NCBI GenBank assembly: GCA_017303715.1
Contig: JAFLBZ010000003.1
Coordinates: 124,001 to 188,000 of the forward strand
DNA length: 64,000 bases
Origin: Rhodothermia bacterium
GTDB taxonomy: Bacteria > Bacteroidota > Rhodothermia > Rhodothermales > UBA2364
Direction: 5' to 3'
The translations under genes were made by a program, and so were the position numbers. A model generated the notes under the pieces. It searched no databases. It was not told the DNA's origin and was given only the letters and a program-made list of their open reading frames with translations. Position 1 is the stretch's first letter. Each line of letters opens with the position of its first letter. Below, piece by piece: positions 53,814-64,000 of this stretch.

Positions 53814-56528
53814 TTACCCCACCCGGATTGCCGCATGAACTACCTGCGCTTCGGGATCATAGTTCAGATCGAAGCCCACTTTCTCACATACCCGTTGCAT
53901 CCCTCTATTTTCGGGTAGAATCTCCGCAATCACCCGCTGCATACCTTCCGCACGCGCAATGGCCACCAGTTCCGACAGCAATTTTGTACCGATACCGGAG
54001 CGCTGGAAGTCATCCCTGATCAGCATAGAGAACTCTGCATCGCCCGAATCACCCACGACGGAAAGTCGCCCAATCGCAAGGATTTCAGGGGTTCCATCGG
54101 CTTTTTCATGCTCCATCACCAAGGCCATCTCGCGGCTATAATCCACATGCGCCACCCGAATTAAACGGTCGTGATGCGTTCGTTGAGAGAGGTTGAGGCT
54201 TTGGAAATAACGCATATATACACTTCGCTCGGAAAGATACTGGTGAAATACAGCAATTAGCGGTTCGTCTTCTGCCATAATTGGCCGGACAATTACGTGT
54301 TCCCCCGTTTTGAGGGTTTGCGAAGACACATATTGTGTAGGATAAGGCCGAATGGCTGGTCGCGGCAAGGTGGCATCAGGGAGGTCTGCCGGATGCAAGA
54401 CGACCCGCGCATCCAAAGCCACAAATCCATCAGCGGTTGCCAGCAAGGGGTTAATGTCAATTTCTTTAATGCGGCGTTGTTCCGTAACCAACTGGCTAAA
54501 GCGCACCATAAGCTCTTGTAATTCCTCGATATCTACAGGCGGCTTCCCACGAACCCCTTTTAAGGCCGCACTAATTTTTGTCTGCTCAATCATGTGTTTT
54601 GCCAACGTGGTATTCAACGGTGGCAATCCCAATGCTCTATCTTTAAGCACTTCTACCAATGTTCCGCCTGCACCAAAAAGCAATACCGGACCAAACTGCA
54701 CATCTTCACTGGCCCCTAAAATTAGTTCATAACCATCTAAACGTACCATTGGCTGAACAGCAACCCCGTCAAAGGCTTCCTCAGGGACGGCAGAACGAAT
54801 GTTTTGATAAGAACGCCGCACCGATTCTGCGTCACGCAAATTCAATTTAACCCCGCCGACGTCCGTTTTATGGGTAATGGTATGTGAATGTAATTTTACA
54901 ACCACCGGATACCCGAGGCTATTTGCCCTTGAGACAGCCTCTTCTTCAGTTTTGGCCACAAATGTAGGAACCGTAGGGATGCCATATGCGGCTAAAATCT
55001 GCTTTGCTTCAGATTCGGTTAGGATTTCTCGGTTTTGGGTACAGGCTTGATCTATCATTTCCCGAACGGCAGCCTTTTCGTGTAACATGTCCTCGCTATC
55101 TATGGCAAAGCGTGGCGTTTGGTATAGGGATTTGAGGCGTCGGAAGTAGCGATACATCATCACAAAATGTTGCGCCGCTGTATCTGGATATTCAAAAACC
55201 GGAATTCCAGCCTGATTCAGTATCTCGTGTCCTTCCGCCACTTTTTCGCCGCCCATCCAAGCCGCCAAAACAGGCTTTTGTGGTAATTTGGCGTACTTCA
55301 CCATGACTTTTGCAGACGCCGTAGGATCCGTCATGGCTTGCGGCGTAAGCACAACCAATAATCCATCTGTATTGGGATCTTTGCTCACCACTTCTAATGT
55401 TTTGGCAAAGGTTTCAGGCGTCGCATCCCCCAGAATATCTATCGGGTTTGCATGAGACCAATGGGCTGGTAAAAAGCTGTTCAGCGCCTCGACGGTCTCC
55501 GGTGACAATTCCGAGAGTGCCCCACCCTGCTGGATCAAGGCATCGGTCGCCAAAACGCCGGGACCTCCTGCGTTGGTGATAATGGCTAAACGTTTGCCGC
55601 GAGGCCGTGGTTGCTTACTCAAAATATCGGCCATGTTAAACAACTCCGAAATGCGCTCTACACGCATTACCCCTACCCGACGGAAAGCGGTGCGTAACAC
55701 ATCGAAACTGCCCGCCAACGAGCCGGTATGAGAAGCCGCCGCCTTTGCCGCCGCCTCGGTACTGCCCGCCTTAATCACGATAATGGGCTTGGAAAGCGAG
55801 ACCTCCCGTGCTGCCGACATAAACCCGCGTGCATCGCCAATAGACTCCATATAAAGAACGATGCTTTTGGTTTGTGCATCATTCCCAAGATGGTGTAAGA
55901 GATCGCCCCAAGACACATCCAACATCGAACCGATGGACACAAAGGCCGAGAAACCAACATTCTCACGGCGACTCCAGTCCAAAATGGCCGTACACATGGC
56001 CCCCGATTGGGAGATGAACGCCACTGAACCCGGCTTGGCCATACCATCTGCAAAGGTGGCATTCAGGCCCGACTTTGGCCGCATAACGCCCAAGCAATTC
56101 GGTCCAATAATCCGAATTTTATGCTTCGTTGCAATGTTCATGATGTCCTTTTCTAAGGCCATACCAGCCGCACCAATTTCCTTAAATCCTGCCGAGATGA
56201 TGATGATGCTTTTGCATCCTTTATCGGCACACGCTTGAACTAAACGTGGAACGGAATTGGCGGGCGTAACGATCACCGTCAATTCCGGCGATTTGGGCAA
56301 GTCTGCAACCGTTGGATAACAAGTTAATCCCAATAGGCTGGTACGCTTAGGATTAACCGGAAATATTTCTCCTTTATAGACGTCATTTTTTAGGTTTTCC
56401 ATGATCATCCGGCCTACACTCCCCTCTCGGTCGGTAGCACCTACAACGGCAACGGATTTAGGATTAAAAAAGGCGTTCAGGTTGCGGCGGTTTTCCCGCA
56501 AAATATCATGACTGGGATAGAGTTTCAT
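53814..56528 (-). CDS. ADP-forming acyl-CoA synthetase fused to a GNAT acetyltransferase (Pat-like)
   Basis: A 904-residue three-part protein. Residues about 15-480 are the CoA-binding and CoA-ligase alpha-type domains ([42 protein letters not shown]); residues about 500-725 are an ATP-grasp beta-type domain ([40 protein letters not shown]); the last 170 are a GNAT fold ([23 protein letters not shown]). This is the architecture of PatZ/Pat protein-lysine acetyltransferases, whose synthetase part may be catalytic or only a sensor; the His in GFKE... region could not be checked without alignment. Start at ATG 56528 is chosen because upstream residues are unconserved. Confidence 0.9.
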   Translation of the reverse strand: MKLYPSHDILRENRRNLNAFFNPKSVAVVGATDREGSVGRMIMENLKNDVYKGEIFPVNPKRTSLLGLTCYPTVADLPKSPELTVIVTPANSVPRLVQACADKGCKSIIIISAGFKEIGAAGMALEKDIMNIATKHKIRIIGPNCLGVMRPKSGLNATFADGMAKPGSVAFISQSGAMCTAILDWSRRENVGFSAFVSIGSMLDVSWGDLLHHLGNDAQTKSIVLYMESIGDARGFMSAAREVSLSKPIIVIKAGSTEAAAKAAASHTGSLAGSFDVLRTAFRRVGVMRVERISELFNMADILSKQPRPRGKRLAIITNAGGPGVLATDALIQQGGALSELSPETVEALNSFLPAHWSHANPIDILGDATPETFAKTLEVVSKDPNTDGLLVVLTPQAMTDPTASAKVMVKYAKLPQKPVLAAWMGGEKVAEGHEILNQAGIPVFEYPDTAAQHFVMMYRYFRRLKSLYQTPRFAIDSEDMLHEKAAVREMIDQACTQNREILTESEAKQILAAYGIPTVPTFVAKTEEEAVSRANSLGYPVVVKLHSHTITHKTDVGGVKLNLRDAESVRRSYQNIRSAVPEEAFDGVAVQPMVRLDGYELILGASEDVQFGPVLLFGAGGTLVEVLKDRALGLPPLNTTLAKHMIEQTKISAALKGVRGKPPVDIEELQELMVRFSQLVTEQRRIKEIDINPLLATADGFVALDARVVLHPADLPDATLPRPAIRPYPTQYVSSQTLKTGEHVIVRPIMAEDEPLIAVFHQYLSERSVYMRYFQSLNLSQRTHHDRLIRVAHVDYSREMALVMEHEKADGTPEILAIGRLSVVGDSGDAEFSMLIRDDFQRSGIGTKLLSELVAIARAEGMQRVIAEILPENRGMQRVCEKVGFDLNYDPEAQVVHAAIRVG

Positions 56529-56678
56529 ATAGATAGGCGTTTCGTTTTCCGAATTATGCGTTTCGGTACGATGCCTTCTTGGTGCTGTTCCGAGCATCAC
56601 GGAGTTTTAACCCAAAACCTATCCCCCCTTAACAAGAAGCGTTTTCAGGAAAAACATCAAATTCAGGATACGATGGCC

Positions 56679-57332
56679 TTATTCATGTGATACAATGCCA
56701 GAATGTTTCTCGCCCACCGATACACCAACCGGAAGTTTGTTTTCAGCAGGTGGAAGGGTACAGATGTAGTCTGGGTTATAATCGCAATAAGGGTTATATG
56801 CCTCATTAAAATCCACCACCAACGTATTACCAGCCATTTTACGCGCACTTAAATACCGCCCTCCACCGTAAGTTTCTTTACCATTGGTGGCATCGCGAAA
56901 GGGAATCCAATAGACATCCGGTGGTTCTTCTTCCAGTTTAAATACCAATAACCGGTGCGTACCTTCTGGAAACTTTAGCGCCACTTGGCCAGCTGCCTTA
57001 TATGCCTTCTCTTTATCGGTAATGCGTTCTTTCATACGTACCACGCGGTCGCTTTCTGTTGGCAACATCGGCACCATAAACCGATATACCGGATTCACCT
57101 CAAAGTACTTGAGTCCTTTAAAACCAGCAATATCCTGCGGCCTTAATACACTCGTCTGAGGATTCTTCAAAGCAGCATCCTTTTCAAATCGGTTTTGCAG
57201 AATTGCCTGTTCATAAGGGCTTAGCGTTTTTTCGCAACCAGCCATTACCCACACAAGGTTGAGCAAGACCCATATTTGAAGCCATTTTTCAAACGGCAGA
57301 AGCGCTAAATAAGGGCTATTTCTTTTGTACAT
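56679..57332 (-). CDS. DUF1684 lipoprotein
   Basis: A 217-residue protein with a lipoprotein signal (MYKRNSPYL...VMAGC, Cys 32 or so from the first Met). The mature part is a clear DUF1684 domain: RFEKDAALKNPQTSVL at the start, FPEGTHRLLVFKLE, WIPFRDATNGKETYGGGRYLS, and VVDFNEAYNPYCDYNPDYICTLPPAENKLPVGVSVGEK (split here) near the end. The family is widespread with unknown role. I begin at ATG 57332 because the porU2 terminator lies in the longer open frame upstream. It is separated from the synthetase gene by 150 bases. Confidence 0.87.
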   Translation of the reverse strand: MYKRNSPYLALLPFEKWLQIWVLLNLVWVMAGCEKTLSPYEQAILQNRFEKDAALKNPQTSVLRPQDIAGFKGLKYFEVNPVYRFMVPMLPTESDRVVRMKERITDKEKAYKAAGQVALKFPEGTHRLLVFKLEEEPPDVYWIPFRDATNGKETYGGGRYLSARKMAGNTLVVDFNEAYNPYCDYNPDYICTLPPAENKLPVGVSVGEKHSGIVSHE

Positions 57333-57361
57333 AAACGTTTGTTTGAAATTGAATACAGCCC

Positions 57362-57401
57362 AAAATAAAGAGCCTGCCCAGAGCGTTCCAAGCAGACTCT
57401 T
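57362..57401 (-). terminator. intrinsic terminator of porU2
   Basis: On the minus strand AAGAGTCTGC pairs with GCAGGCTCTT (10 pairs, one G-U), then TATTTT. It lies 24 bases after the porU2 stop and inside the longer reading frame of the DUF1684 gene, supporting the shorter start there. Confidence 0.8.
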
Positions 57402-57424
57402 GAAAATCACCAAAAAACAGCCGG

Positions 57425-60400
57425 TTAACGGATAATAACCAATTTCTCAACCCCAGACGGATTGTTCACCCCTTGTGACCCCTCCTTCGTTCGGAGTAAC
57501 ACTTTATAAAGATAGGTTCCAGTAGCCAAGGCATCCCCATCGGCATCCGTCCCATCCCACTTCACCATATTCCAGTTCATGCGCAAAGCACCAGCTTGTA
57601 ATTCGCTTGGATTTTTAACCAAGTCAAACTCCCGCACCAAACGTCCGCTCAGGGTGAAAATACGAATCCGCAAATCCTCCACCAAAGTTGTTGCAGCACC
57701 TCTCAACCGGAATGCAAACGTGGTTTGGTTAATCATAGGATTGGGGTACGGATACAAACTCTCAATCTGGGCTTCGCTTTGTACACGAAAATGCACCTGA
57801 TACGGCTCGGCCTGATTTCCGGAAGCATCCCGCACGGTTAACGACAAGGTGTAGGTTCCGTCTTTCCCCGAAAAGTCTGGCTTATACATAATTCGCGCAC
57901 GGTTATCCGCATTTGTCCCTTTGATAAAGGTTACATTTGCCCCCGCGAGATCAACCGGAGCATTGTTTAGCTTCAACGTAAATAAGTTGATGTTGTCCAA
58001 CAACCGATTTTGGTCATTATCCGTTAATACAATCTCGATGGTGGGGAGTGCGGTAACAAATGGATACAATGGATTTTCGGGATTGACAACCGGTTTTGGA
58101 TCGTTCTGAAGCTCTACGCCATCCACCGTTACCTTATAACTTGGTGCCTGCTTGTCCGATAACACGGAGAAATTTCGGAGTAAGGTATTATTAAACACAA
58201 TAGACTCTGGCCTATCGGGTTGTTCTACAAAAATTTGAATTTGGTTTTTCCCCGTAAGCCCTATTGTTCCAAATGACTTACTGAACGTTGCGGTGGCATT
58301 GGGTAACAAGGTACTCACCGAGTCTCTTCCAATCACACTTGCTTGGTTTTGGGCATTTGTTAAAACAAAAATTGCCCGTACTTTGGCGGCTGGCGTTTCG
58401 CTCAGGTTCTGCACTTTAAACGTTACTGTTTGTAGTGCGCCTTCTGCCAAGGTCTCACCGGCAAGAACAAATTCAGCCGGAACCAAAGCAATGTCCGGCA
58501 CGGCATCATAGCCCACATGTGCGTACTGTAACTGAGGTGTTGTCTTGTGCGATATATCCTTAAATGTTGCCCTGATACGGATAAAGGGGTGATTTTGGGC
58601 ATTAATAGCGGAAAGGTCTGCGGCAGGAATCGGCGTTTGGAGTCCAGAGACGATAGGGATTTCCCCATTTTGGGGCAAGACGTCAAAGGTAATGCTTTGT
58701 TCTGGATCGCCTATCGGGAAGTTCTGCCCCCAAGTAAGGGTTTTCCAAGATAATGCAGGGCCAATGAGGGGCGTGGTGGACTCGGCCTCGGAGGTCAAAA
58801 AAGTGAGGGTTGCGGGCAAATCTAATTCTGTGATATTGGAGGAACTCTGTGTTAACTCTTGGGTAACTTCCGGCATTCCCTTGCGAGCAAGCATCGCCCA
58901 TAAGTTAATGGTTTTGCCATCTGCACCTTTTTGCCAAAGTTGATCTATGCCCTTACTGCCTAAGCCTCGGAAAAAGGTTTTAAGCGAGTCCGCCACCGGA
59001 GTAGCACTGATGTAGCAGGTGCGGATCATCACATAATCGCCTTTTTTAGCATTGTTATAAATGGCCCGAAATTGCTGCCAATCCGCAAGACTGGAATTTA
59101 TGGCGCCACTAAAGTTTTCCTTTACACGTCCGCTATACCCATCTAAGGTCAAAATGCCATATCCCGTCTTTAAGCGCAAAAACGGCTCACCATTCACCAA
59201 ATACTGGCATTTATTGTTTTGATTTAACCCACCAGACGTGGCGTCAATGTTGATTTCGGATTTGCTGGTTGCAAATGTCCACTTTGGATCGCTAAACGAG
59301 ATTTGTGGCGCGTGCGTATTCACATCAAATAATTGCCGTTGCTGGAGCCAGCCCTTCGACAAATCTGGCCGCACGGTAAATGCTGCACCTGTCCAGTTCT
59401 CAGGTTGTTGAGGGTTGTCTAATCGGGCACGCCAGAAGTACGTTTTTCCAGCCTGCAAAGCACTATTCTGCTTCCACTCGGCTACCAAGGCAGTGGTCGT
59501 GGTTTGAAAACTTCGTTTAAAAGGTGACGTGAACGTGGCCGTAGAATCCATCTCAAACACAAAGGTTTGTGCATTTTGTGCAGCAGCAAGGGTACTCACC
59601 CGCAAGGTTGGGGATAAAGAGGTTTCCACACCGAAGTTTAATGGTGAAACCACCAAAACGCCATTCGAGAAGACCGTAATGTTTTTCTCCGTCAGGTTAT
59701 CATTTTCGTCCGATTCTTCAAGATCGTTTTGTGCATCCGCAAATACCCGTATTTTGTTCTGCCCCACGGTTTGGTCATTTATCTTAACCTTAAATGTATA
59801 GATTTGGGTAACGGGAAACGGCGAGATCACTTGCTCATAAGCCACCACTCCTCCGCCCGGTTTTTCATGCAACACCTTTAGAATAGAAGGTTTTTCAGGT
59901 ATATACCCTAAGTTGTGTAAGTTCACCTTAACGGTAATTACAGAATCTGCTGGTACAGGTGAGGCCGGCGTGAGGGTCACGTCACTGGCGAGTAGCCGGT
60001 AATTGGTTTTAATAGGCATCGTTATATTAGTTGCCGGATCACCAATAAGGTTATACTGTAGTGCGTGCATCAACTCGTATGGCCGCTCGGTTGCCCTTAT
60101 TTTCCCCGGAACTCGGACGCCATTTTCGATCGTAGAAAACCGGCTTGCCAACGAATCTAAATACGCCTGCTTTCCAAACCTAAACACATCCCCCAGTCTT
60201 CGAATACCATCTTTGTTGAACCGAGGAATGACATAGTTCACCATATCGGCTGTAAAGGAAATGTAACTTGAACCAGAGCCGCCCCAGTGCGCAATCCCCC
60301 CATTTGGCGAAAACAGCAAGGACTCCGCAAAAACAGGGTTGTTAGGATCCGCAAATCGGTCTCCGGCGAATGCACCTGTCGTACAACCAAGTGAAAGTAC

Positions 60401-62359
60401 CACGGGTAAGCGGCTTGCATTGTCCCACTCCGCCACTGGACGGGTTACAATCTCCCAACTAAACGCAGAAGAATGGCCAAAATAGAGCATCATACCACTT
60501 CCTTTTCGGATACGCGTTTGGAGGGAATCCAATAAAGAAGTATCCAAAACCTCTGTCAGAATCCCTTTCGAGATAAACGTGGTATCGGCTCCAAACGGTT
60601 TACCCGCCATTTCGCTCATCCATCTGACGACATTTCGTTTAAGTTCTACTTGCTCAAAAACATTAAGACCCCCTGACAGGCCAATCATTTTTTTATTCCA
60701 AACATCTAAAGGCGCTTGCTCATATTGCTTGATTTTGTGGATAACGACGGCGGCAGAATTGGCATTATCGCGGACATTTAGCCTGCCAACTGAGAGCGCT
60801 TCATGCCAGTCGGTATCTCCCTTTAACCCTACCGCAAACCAACCATCTGAAGAAGGACGCCCAAAAGATGGCACTTCCCAAGCCTGATGCGGCAACTTTC
60901 TATCCGGATATACGGCATCACCCCAGAGAAGCAAAAACTTTGGCTTGGTCTGCCATTTTTGTGTTTGATGCACAAACCGGCGTATCGCGATTGGCGTTGG
61001 ACGCCCAAAATCAAACTCATTGTATAACTCGCGTACATCCACTACGACCGTTTTGAAGCCGTCTTTTTGCTGACGGTAAGCGGCCATTTGTGCAGCAGAC
61101 TCCATGAGCGCCTTTGTTGTGACAATCACATAATCTGCTCCTTGGCTCTCCGCACGCCAATACGAAGACTGCACAACCTTAAATTGAGGGGGCTTTTTTA
61201 CCGCCGAGGACTGTATAGCCCAAAGCGGTAAATCACCTGCGGTTTGTGACTCACTAAACACACCAATACCTGCGGCTGCCGCTACCTCAAACCTACGGTA
61301 AGTGTTTGGATTATATATGGTTATATTGCCCGTACCCCAACCATTCATCGTAAACGTTAGAGAACCTTTGTTCGGATGTTTAAACAGCAAAGTACCCTGA
61401 GCGGCAGTTAGCCTCCGGCTATAATCCACTACAATATGATCAAGATATACTTGTGGCCTCGTCTCATTAAACGGATTATACGACACCAAACGCACTTGTA
61501 ACTGATTGATATTGGGGAGATCACTTAAGGCAATTTTGGCTCGCAAATCTCTAAAAAACCAACCATTCCACTCTTTCACATCCAACTCCTTATACCCCGT
61601 AGCTCCCCCACTTTGCTTAAGGTTAAGACTAAGCCCAATGCGGTGAGAAGTAGAATTTAAAGTACTTAAACGCACTTTCACCTCGACAGAATCACTACTG
61701 ACAGCCTCGGCGTTGGGGAGTGGGATGGCATAGTCTGCATTTACAGGACTTGCCGATGTGTTAACAAAGGAGGTCCAATAATACCCCTCGCCCCGTGTAA
61801 ATAATGGATTGGAAACCTGCGCATCACCATCTCCATAATGATAAGTATTATCTTGCTCCTGCCATACCATTGCAACATACTTATTGGTTGCCAATGCGCC
61901 CACAGCGAACTGGGTAGGAGAAGTTTGTGTGTAACGGAGACCATTTGCCCCCCCCGACCAAGAGAGCCAATAAAAAGTGGTATCCGAGTATATGCTATAC
62001 CGCGTGCTACTTTGCGATTCTTGCGTATCAAAAGCCCAAGACTCGTCTTCGCCCCTATTCTGTTTTCCAATAAACTCAATATAATCGGCATTCCCCATCG
62101 TCCCTCCACCTTGATACCAAATCGGAATTTCTTTTCCATTCTCAAACAATTGGAGGTTTACCGGTGTTATGGTATCTACGTTAAGCCCCGACGCACGTAA
62201 TTCCTGCCCCGTAATACGATAAACACCGTCTTCCACAACGGCAATTTTCAAATACGGCTGTGCAGGTTTTTGCCAATCCCAATATGGATTTTGCGCAAAT
62301 ATGGAGCTGCTTGTCAATAGAAACGACAAGAAAATAAGGGTATATAGTTTTTGTCCCAT
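57425..62359 (-). CDS. porU2: C25 gingipain-like protease, PorU2-type protein of the type IX secretion system
   Basis: A 1644-residue secreted protein: signal peptide (MGQKLYTLIFLSF...IFAQ), an N-terminal beta domain with the family opening KIAVVEDGVYRITGQEL and PVNLQLFENGKEIPIWYQGG, then a C25 caspase-fold peptidase (about 400-770) with catalytic H629 in YFGHSSAF and C659 in LSLGCTTG, 30 residues apart as in gingipains. CARDB/Ig-like domains fill residues about 790-1500 and a FlgD-type Ig fold with YPYPNPMINQTTFAFRL sits at the end. PorU removes C-terminal sorting domains and attaches cargo to lipopolysaccharide; PorU2 is the longer variant, presumably with a related job. With SprA, the second type IX component in the window. 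Confidence 0.9.
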   Translation of the reverse strand: MGQKLYTLIFLSFLLTSSSIFAQNPYWDWQKPAQPYLKIAVVEDGVYRITGQELRASGLNVDTITPVNLQLFENGKEIPIWYQGGGTMGNADYIEFIGKQNRGEDESWAFDTQESQSSTRYSIYSDTTFYWLSWSGGANGLRYTQTSPTQFAVGALATNKYVAMVWQEQDNTYHYGDGDAQVSNPLFTRGEGYYWTSFVNTSASPVNADYAIPLPNAEAVSSDSVEVKVRLSTLNSTSHRIGLSLNLKQSGGATGYKELDVKEWNGWFFRDLRAKIALSDLPNINQLQVRLVSYNPFNETRPQVYLDHIVVDYSRRLTAAQGTLLFKHPNKGSLTFTMNGWGTGNITIYNPNTYRRFEVAAAAGIGVFSESQTAGDLPLWAIQSSAVKKPPQFKVVQSSYWRAESQGADYVIVTTKALMESAAQMAAYRQQKDGFKTVVVDVRELYNEFDFGRPTPIAIRRFVHQTQKWQTKPKFLLLWGDAVYPDRKLPHQAWEVPSFGRPSSDGWFAVGLKGDTDWHEALSVGRLNVRDNANSAAVVIHKIKQYEQAPLDVWNKKMIGLSGGLNVFEQVELKRNVVRWMSEMAGKPFGADTTFISKGILTEVLDTSLLDSLQTRIRKGSGMMLYFGHSSAFSWEIVTRPVAEWDNASRLPVVLSLGCTTGAFAGDRFADPNNPVFAESLLFSPNGGIAHWGGSGSSYISFTADMVNYVIPRFNKDGIRRLGDVFRFGKQAYLDSLASRFSTIENGVRVPGKIRATERPYELMHALQYNLIGDPATNITMPIKTNYRLLASDVTLTPASPVPADSVITVKVNLHNLGYIPEKPSILKVLHEKPGGGVVAYEQVISPFPVTQIYTFKVKINDQTVGQNKIRVFADAQNDLEESDENDNLTEKNITVFSNGVLVVSPLNFGVETSLSPTLRVSTLAAAQNAQTFVFEMDSTATFTSPFKRSFQTTTTALVAEWKQNSALQAGKTYFWRARLDNPQQPENWTGAAFTVRPDLSKGWLQQRQLFDVNTHAPQISFSDPKWTFATSKSEINIDATSGGLNQNNKCQYLVNGEPFLRLKTGYGILTLDGYSGRVKENFSGAINSSLADWQQFRAIYNNAKKGDYVMIRTCYISATPVADSLKTFFRGLGSKGIDQLWQKGADGKTINLWAMLARKGMPEVTQELTQSSSNITELDLPATLTFLTSEAESTTPLIGPALSWKTLTWGQNFPIGDPEQSITFDVLPQNGEIPIVSGLQTPIPAADLSAINAQNHPFIRIRATFKDISHKTTPQLQYAHVGYDAVPDIALVPAEFVLAGETLAEGALQTVTFKVQNLSETPAAKVRAIFVLTNAQNQASVIGRDSVSTLLPNATATFSKSFGTIGLTGKNQIQIFVEQPDRPESIVFNNTLLRNFSVLSDKQAPSYKVTVDGVELQNDPKPVVNPENPLYPFVTALPTIEIVLTDNDQNRLLDNINLFTLKLNNAPVDLAGANVTFIKGTNADNRARIMYKPDFSGKDGTYTLSLTVRDASGNQAEPYQVHFRVQSEAQIESLYPYPNPMINQTTFAFRLRGAATTLVEDLRIRIFTLSGRLVREFDLVKNPSELQAGALRMNWNMVKWDGTDADGDALATGTYLYKVLLRTKEGSQGVNNPSGVEKLVIIR

Positions 62360-62466
62360 ATGTTTTACTCACATTGGAAGATGTTAGAAACCAAACAATA
62401 TTTTTCACAGATGGGGTATCAAACGTAAGATAAGCAGTTATTTTTTAGGTAAATAAAGGCTCTTAA

Positions 62467-63687
62467 TTAAGCAGTATGGTGTTCTTCAAGCACTTTTTCC
62501 AAAATTTGTTTCATGTCCTCGCCGAGTTTATCCCGATCATAATGCGCCCTTGCCAACTTTGCTCCATTTTGACCTGCAATAGCCAAGGTCTCTGGCTGCT
62601 TTTTCAAAGCCAATATCTGTTCTGCCAAAAGATCTGGACGCTCCGCTGGGACAAACCACCCACAGGCTTCTTTTTCAACAGTTTCTTTGGTCCAACCCGG
62701 ATTGGTAACGATCACAGGCACGCCAGCCACTAAGCTATCAAAAAATTTTGCGGGTGAATTGGCCGCCAATACAGGTAAATCTATGAATGTAACAAGGGAT
62801 AAATCCGCTATTTTATTCAAGACCATCATCTCGTGGTGCGCCAATTCAGGAATATAAGTCAAGTTCATGTATTGTGAGGCGGCCCTAATGACCTCTGGCT
62901 CATAAAAGCCAAATCCACAAAGTACAAAATGAATATCCGACTCATGCGCTAATCGCTTAATGGTCTCAAGAATGGTAGGCGTGTCATTTGCACGTCCAAA
63001 TTTTCCCCCATAAAGCACCAAGAACTTATCAGGAATTTCATAAGTCCGCAATAATGCCGTAACCTGTTCTTCGGTAATGGTGTCGCTCATGGCAGGATTC
63101 GTACCATGAATCACCGTCTTGACTTTATGGCGCTCCCCATCTGGCAACATCTCTTTAACATGTTTTTCCATATCCGGAGAAGATGTTACAACGGCTTTAG
63201 CAGCATAATAAAGCCGTTTTTCGACCCACTTGAAGAAAGAAATGACCGATTTTGAACGAAAACCTTTAATCTGAATAGGGAAGTCTGGCCACAAGTCTCT
63301 TACTTCTAAAACCCAAGGAACGTTATAATACCGCGCTAGAAAGAAGGAAACCATCGCTACCGTAAGGGGCGTCGAAATGCCCCAAATCAAGTCTGGTTTC
63401 TTCTTTTCCTTGAAACCAGCCCAAAAAGCACGCCAAGCAAACCTACCATAAGACCCAATTCGCTCCCACTTACCCATCGCATTATCAAAGCCAACGGACA
63501 ACCATGAAACTTCTACGCCAGAGGGCGCTTCAGGAAAAAGGGCTGATTTTTTTTTGTTTCTGAAATACGTTGACGTAATGACATGGACATCATGCGCCTT
63601 ACCAATTGCTTGTAATAGGGAAAACAACCTGATATTGCCCGGTGCATCTGGCGTATTGTAATATTGATAGAGACACAAAATGCGCAT
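62467..63687 (-). CDS. glycosyltransferase family 4
   Basis: GT-B fold enzyme of 406 residues that transfers a sugar from a nucleotide donor, probably for surface polysaccharide. N-terminal domain begins MRILCLYQYYNTPDAPGNIR with the acceptor-side SYGRFAWRAF; the C-terminal domain has YGGKFGRANDTPTILETI, HFVLCGFGFYEPEVIRAA, and SPAKFFDSLVAGVPVIVTNPG (the E/S-P-x-K donor motif) then LAIAGQNGAKLARAHYDRDKLG. Closest in style to WbuB-like GT4 enzymes. ATG 63687 opens the first strand directly; the frame adds seven residues further upstream. Possibly the end of a polysaccharide locus continuing beyond the window. Confidence 0.9.
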   Translation of the reverse strand: MRILCLYQYYNTPDAPGNIRLFSLLQAIGKAHDVHVITSTYFRNKKKSALFPEAPSGVEVSWLSVGFDNAMGKWERIGSYGRFAWRAFWAGFKEKKKPDLIWGISTPLTVAMVSFFLARYYNVPWVLEVRDLWPDFPIQIKGFRSKSVISFFKWVEKRLYYAAKAVVTSSPDMEKHVKEMLPDGERHKVKTVIHGTNPAMSDTITEEQVTALLRTYEIPDKFLVLYGGKFGRANDTPTILETIKRLAHESDIHFVLCGFGFYEPEVIRAASQYMNLTYIPELAHHEMMVLNKIADLSLVTFIDLPVLAANSPAKFFDSLVAGVPVIVTNPGWTKETVEKEACGWFVPAERPDLLAEQILALKKQPETLAIAGQNGAKLARAHYDRDKLGEDMKQILEKVLEEHHTA

Positions 63688-64000
63688 GTGTTGAAAATGC
63701 GATAACAAGGATATTTAGTAAAATTGCTTCTTATTTGTGTTTAGCCAAATGGAACAAGTCTTAGACCACAAACAGCTACAAAATAGCCTCACAAGAGGTT
63801 GCCTAAAAATCCTTCAAAGAATGTTTGTGAAAAAAGTCGCTACACTTGCAACCTTCTTTCATTGTTCGCTATCATTGGTAACATATTTTCTTTATATTTT
63901 TAGTTCTACTGTTTTGCCTTGTTATCAAACAGTCACACAAAACTACTACATGGGAAGAGCATTCATATTCAATGAAACCTTCTTTTGCTTCTCAAGGATT
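63688..64000. other. intergenic region with possible start of a gene leaving the window
   Basis: AT-rich spacer after the glycosyltransferase gene. An ATG at 63972 opens MKPSFASQG toward the right edge with GGAAGA some 13 bases before, and another ATG at 63951 opens a different frame. Too little sequence remains to decide. A gene divergent from the glycosyltransferase, on the plus strand, is plausible. Confidence 0.35.

Noticed and set aside
1..64000. tRNA, rRNA, insertion sequence, prophage or CRISPR features
   Set aside because: None was seen by eye on either strand; a dedicated search (tRNAscan, IS and CRISPR finders) would be needed to exclude small or diverged examples.

Overview
The window looks like chromosomal DNA of moderate GC from a Bacteroidota/Rhodothermota-type bacterium. 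The case rests on a full-length SprA (type IX secretion translocon), a C25 gingipain-like PorU2-type protease, many short-signal-peptide outer-membrane barrel proteins, and promoter candidates of the form TTGAC-N17-TAnnTT. The lineage is an inference. Most genes are ordinary core genes; no tRNA, rRNA, CRISPR array, insertion sequence or prophage is visible.

Layout. 1-5.2 kb: methylmalonyl-CoA epimerase with a degenerate hydrolase-like tail, glycerol kinase, and a secreted beta-helix/PA14 protein. 5.4-10.2 kb: a broken Rpn-type nuclease gene, ApaG, and 2-oxoacid:ferredoxin oxidoreductase alpha and beta genes separated by a small membrane-protein gene. 10.3-14.8 kb: PAP2-like membrane protein, Ppx/GppA phosphatase, two tandem paralogous esterases, FabD. 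14.8-18.4 kb: a BlaI-BlaR1-outer-membrane-protein operon (minus strand) with two perfect operator palindromes bracketing its promoter. 18.6-19.9 kb: a leucine-rich-repeat-variant protein.

20.1-24.5 kb is the accessory part and the most interesting stretch. A roughly 310-bp repeat occurs three times (the third truncated) around two modules of AT-rich genes for lipoproteins, small barrels and a Cys-containing secreted peptide. Each of the two complete copies carries a TTGACA-17-TAAATT promoter running into a pentanucleotide tract, (AATTC)14 in one copy and (AATTC)13 in the other, then a Shine-Dalgarno and the first four codons of the gene. This looks like a duplicated expression cassette with a slippage-prone leader.

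24.5-41.6 kb: an OmpA-type protein, zinc-ribbon membrane protein, ZIP transporter, the hrcA-grpE-dnaJ heat-shock operon continuing into a flavin reductase and a 23S rRNA methyltransferase-type gene, a flippase-like membrane protein, LolA-like carrier, M28 peptidase, CoaD, a site-2 protease, Der, and an SDR lacking key catalytic residues. 41.9-50.1 kb is sprA, followed by a small barrel overlapping lipB and an acidic orphan. 52-63.7 kb is all on the minus strand: trpE, an ADP-forming acyl-CoA synthetase fused to a GNAT domain, a DUF1684 lipoprotein, porU2 and a glycosyltransferase. SprA and the PorU2-type protease would act together on secreted cargo at the outer membrane.

Many starts were moved inward to the methionine that opens a signal peptide or conserved domain; in several cases an intrinsic terminator in the upstream part of the open frame supports this.
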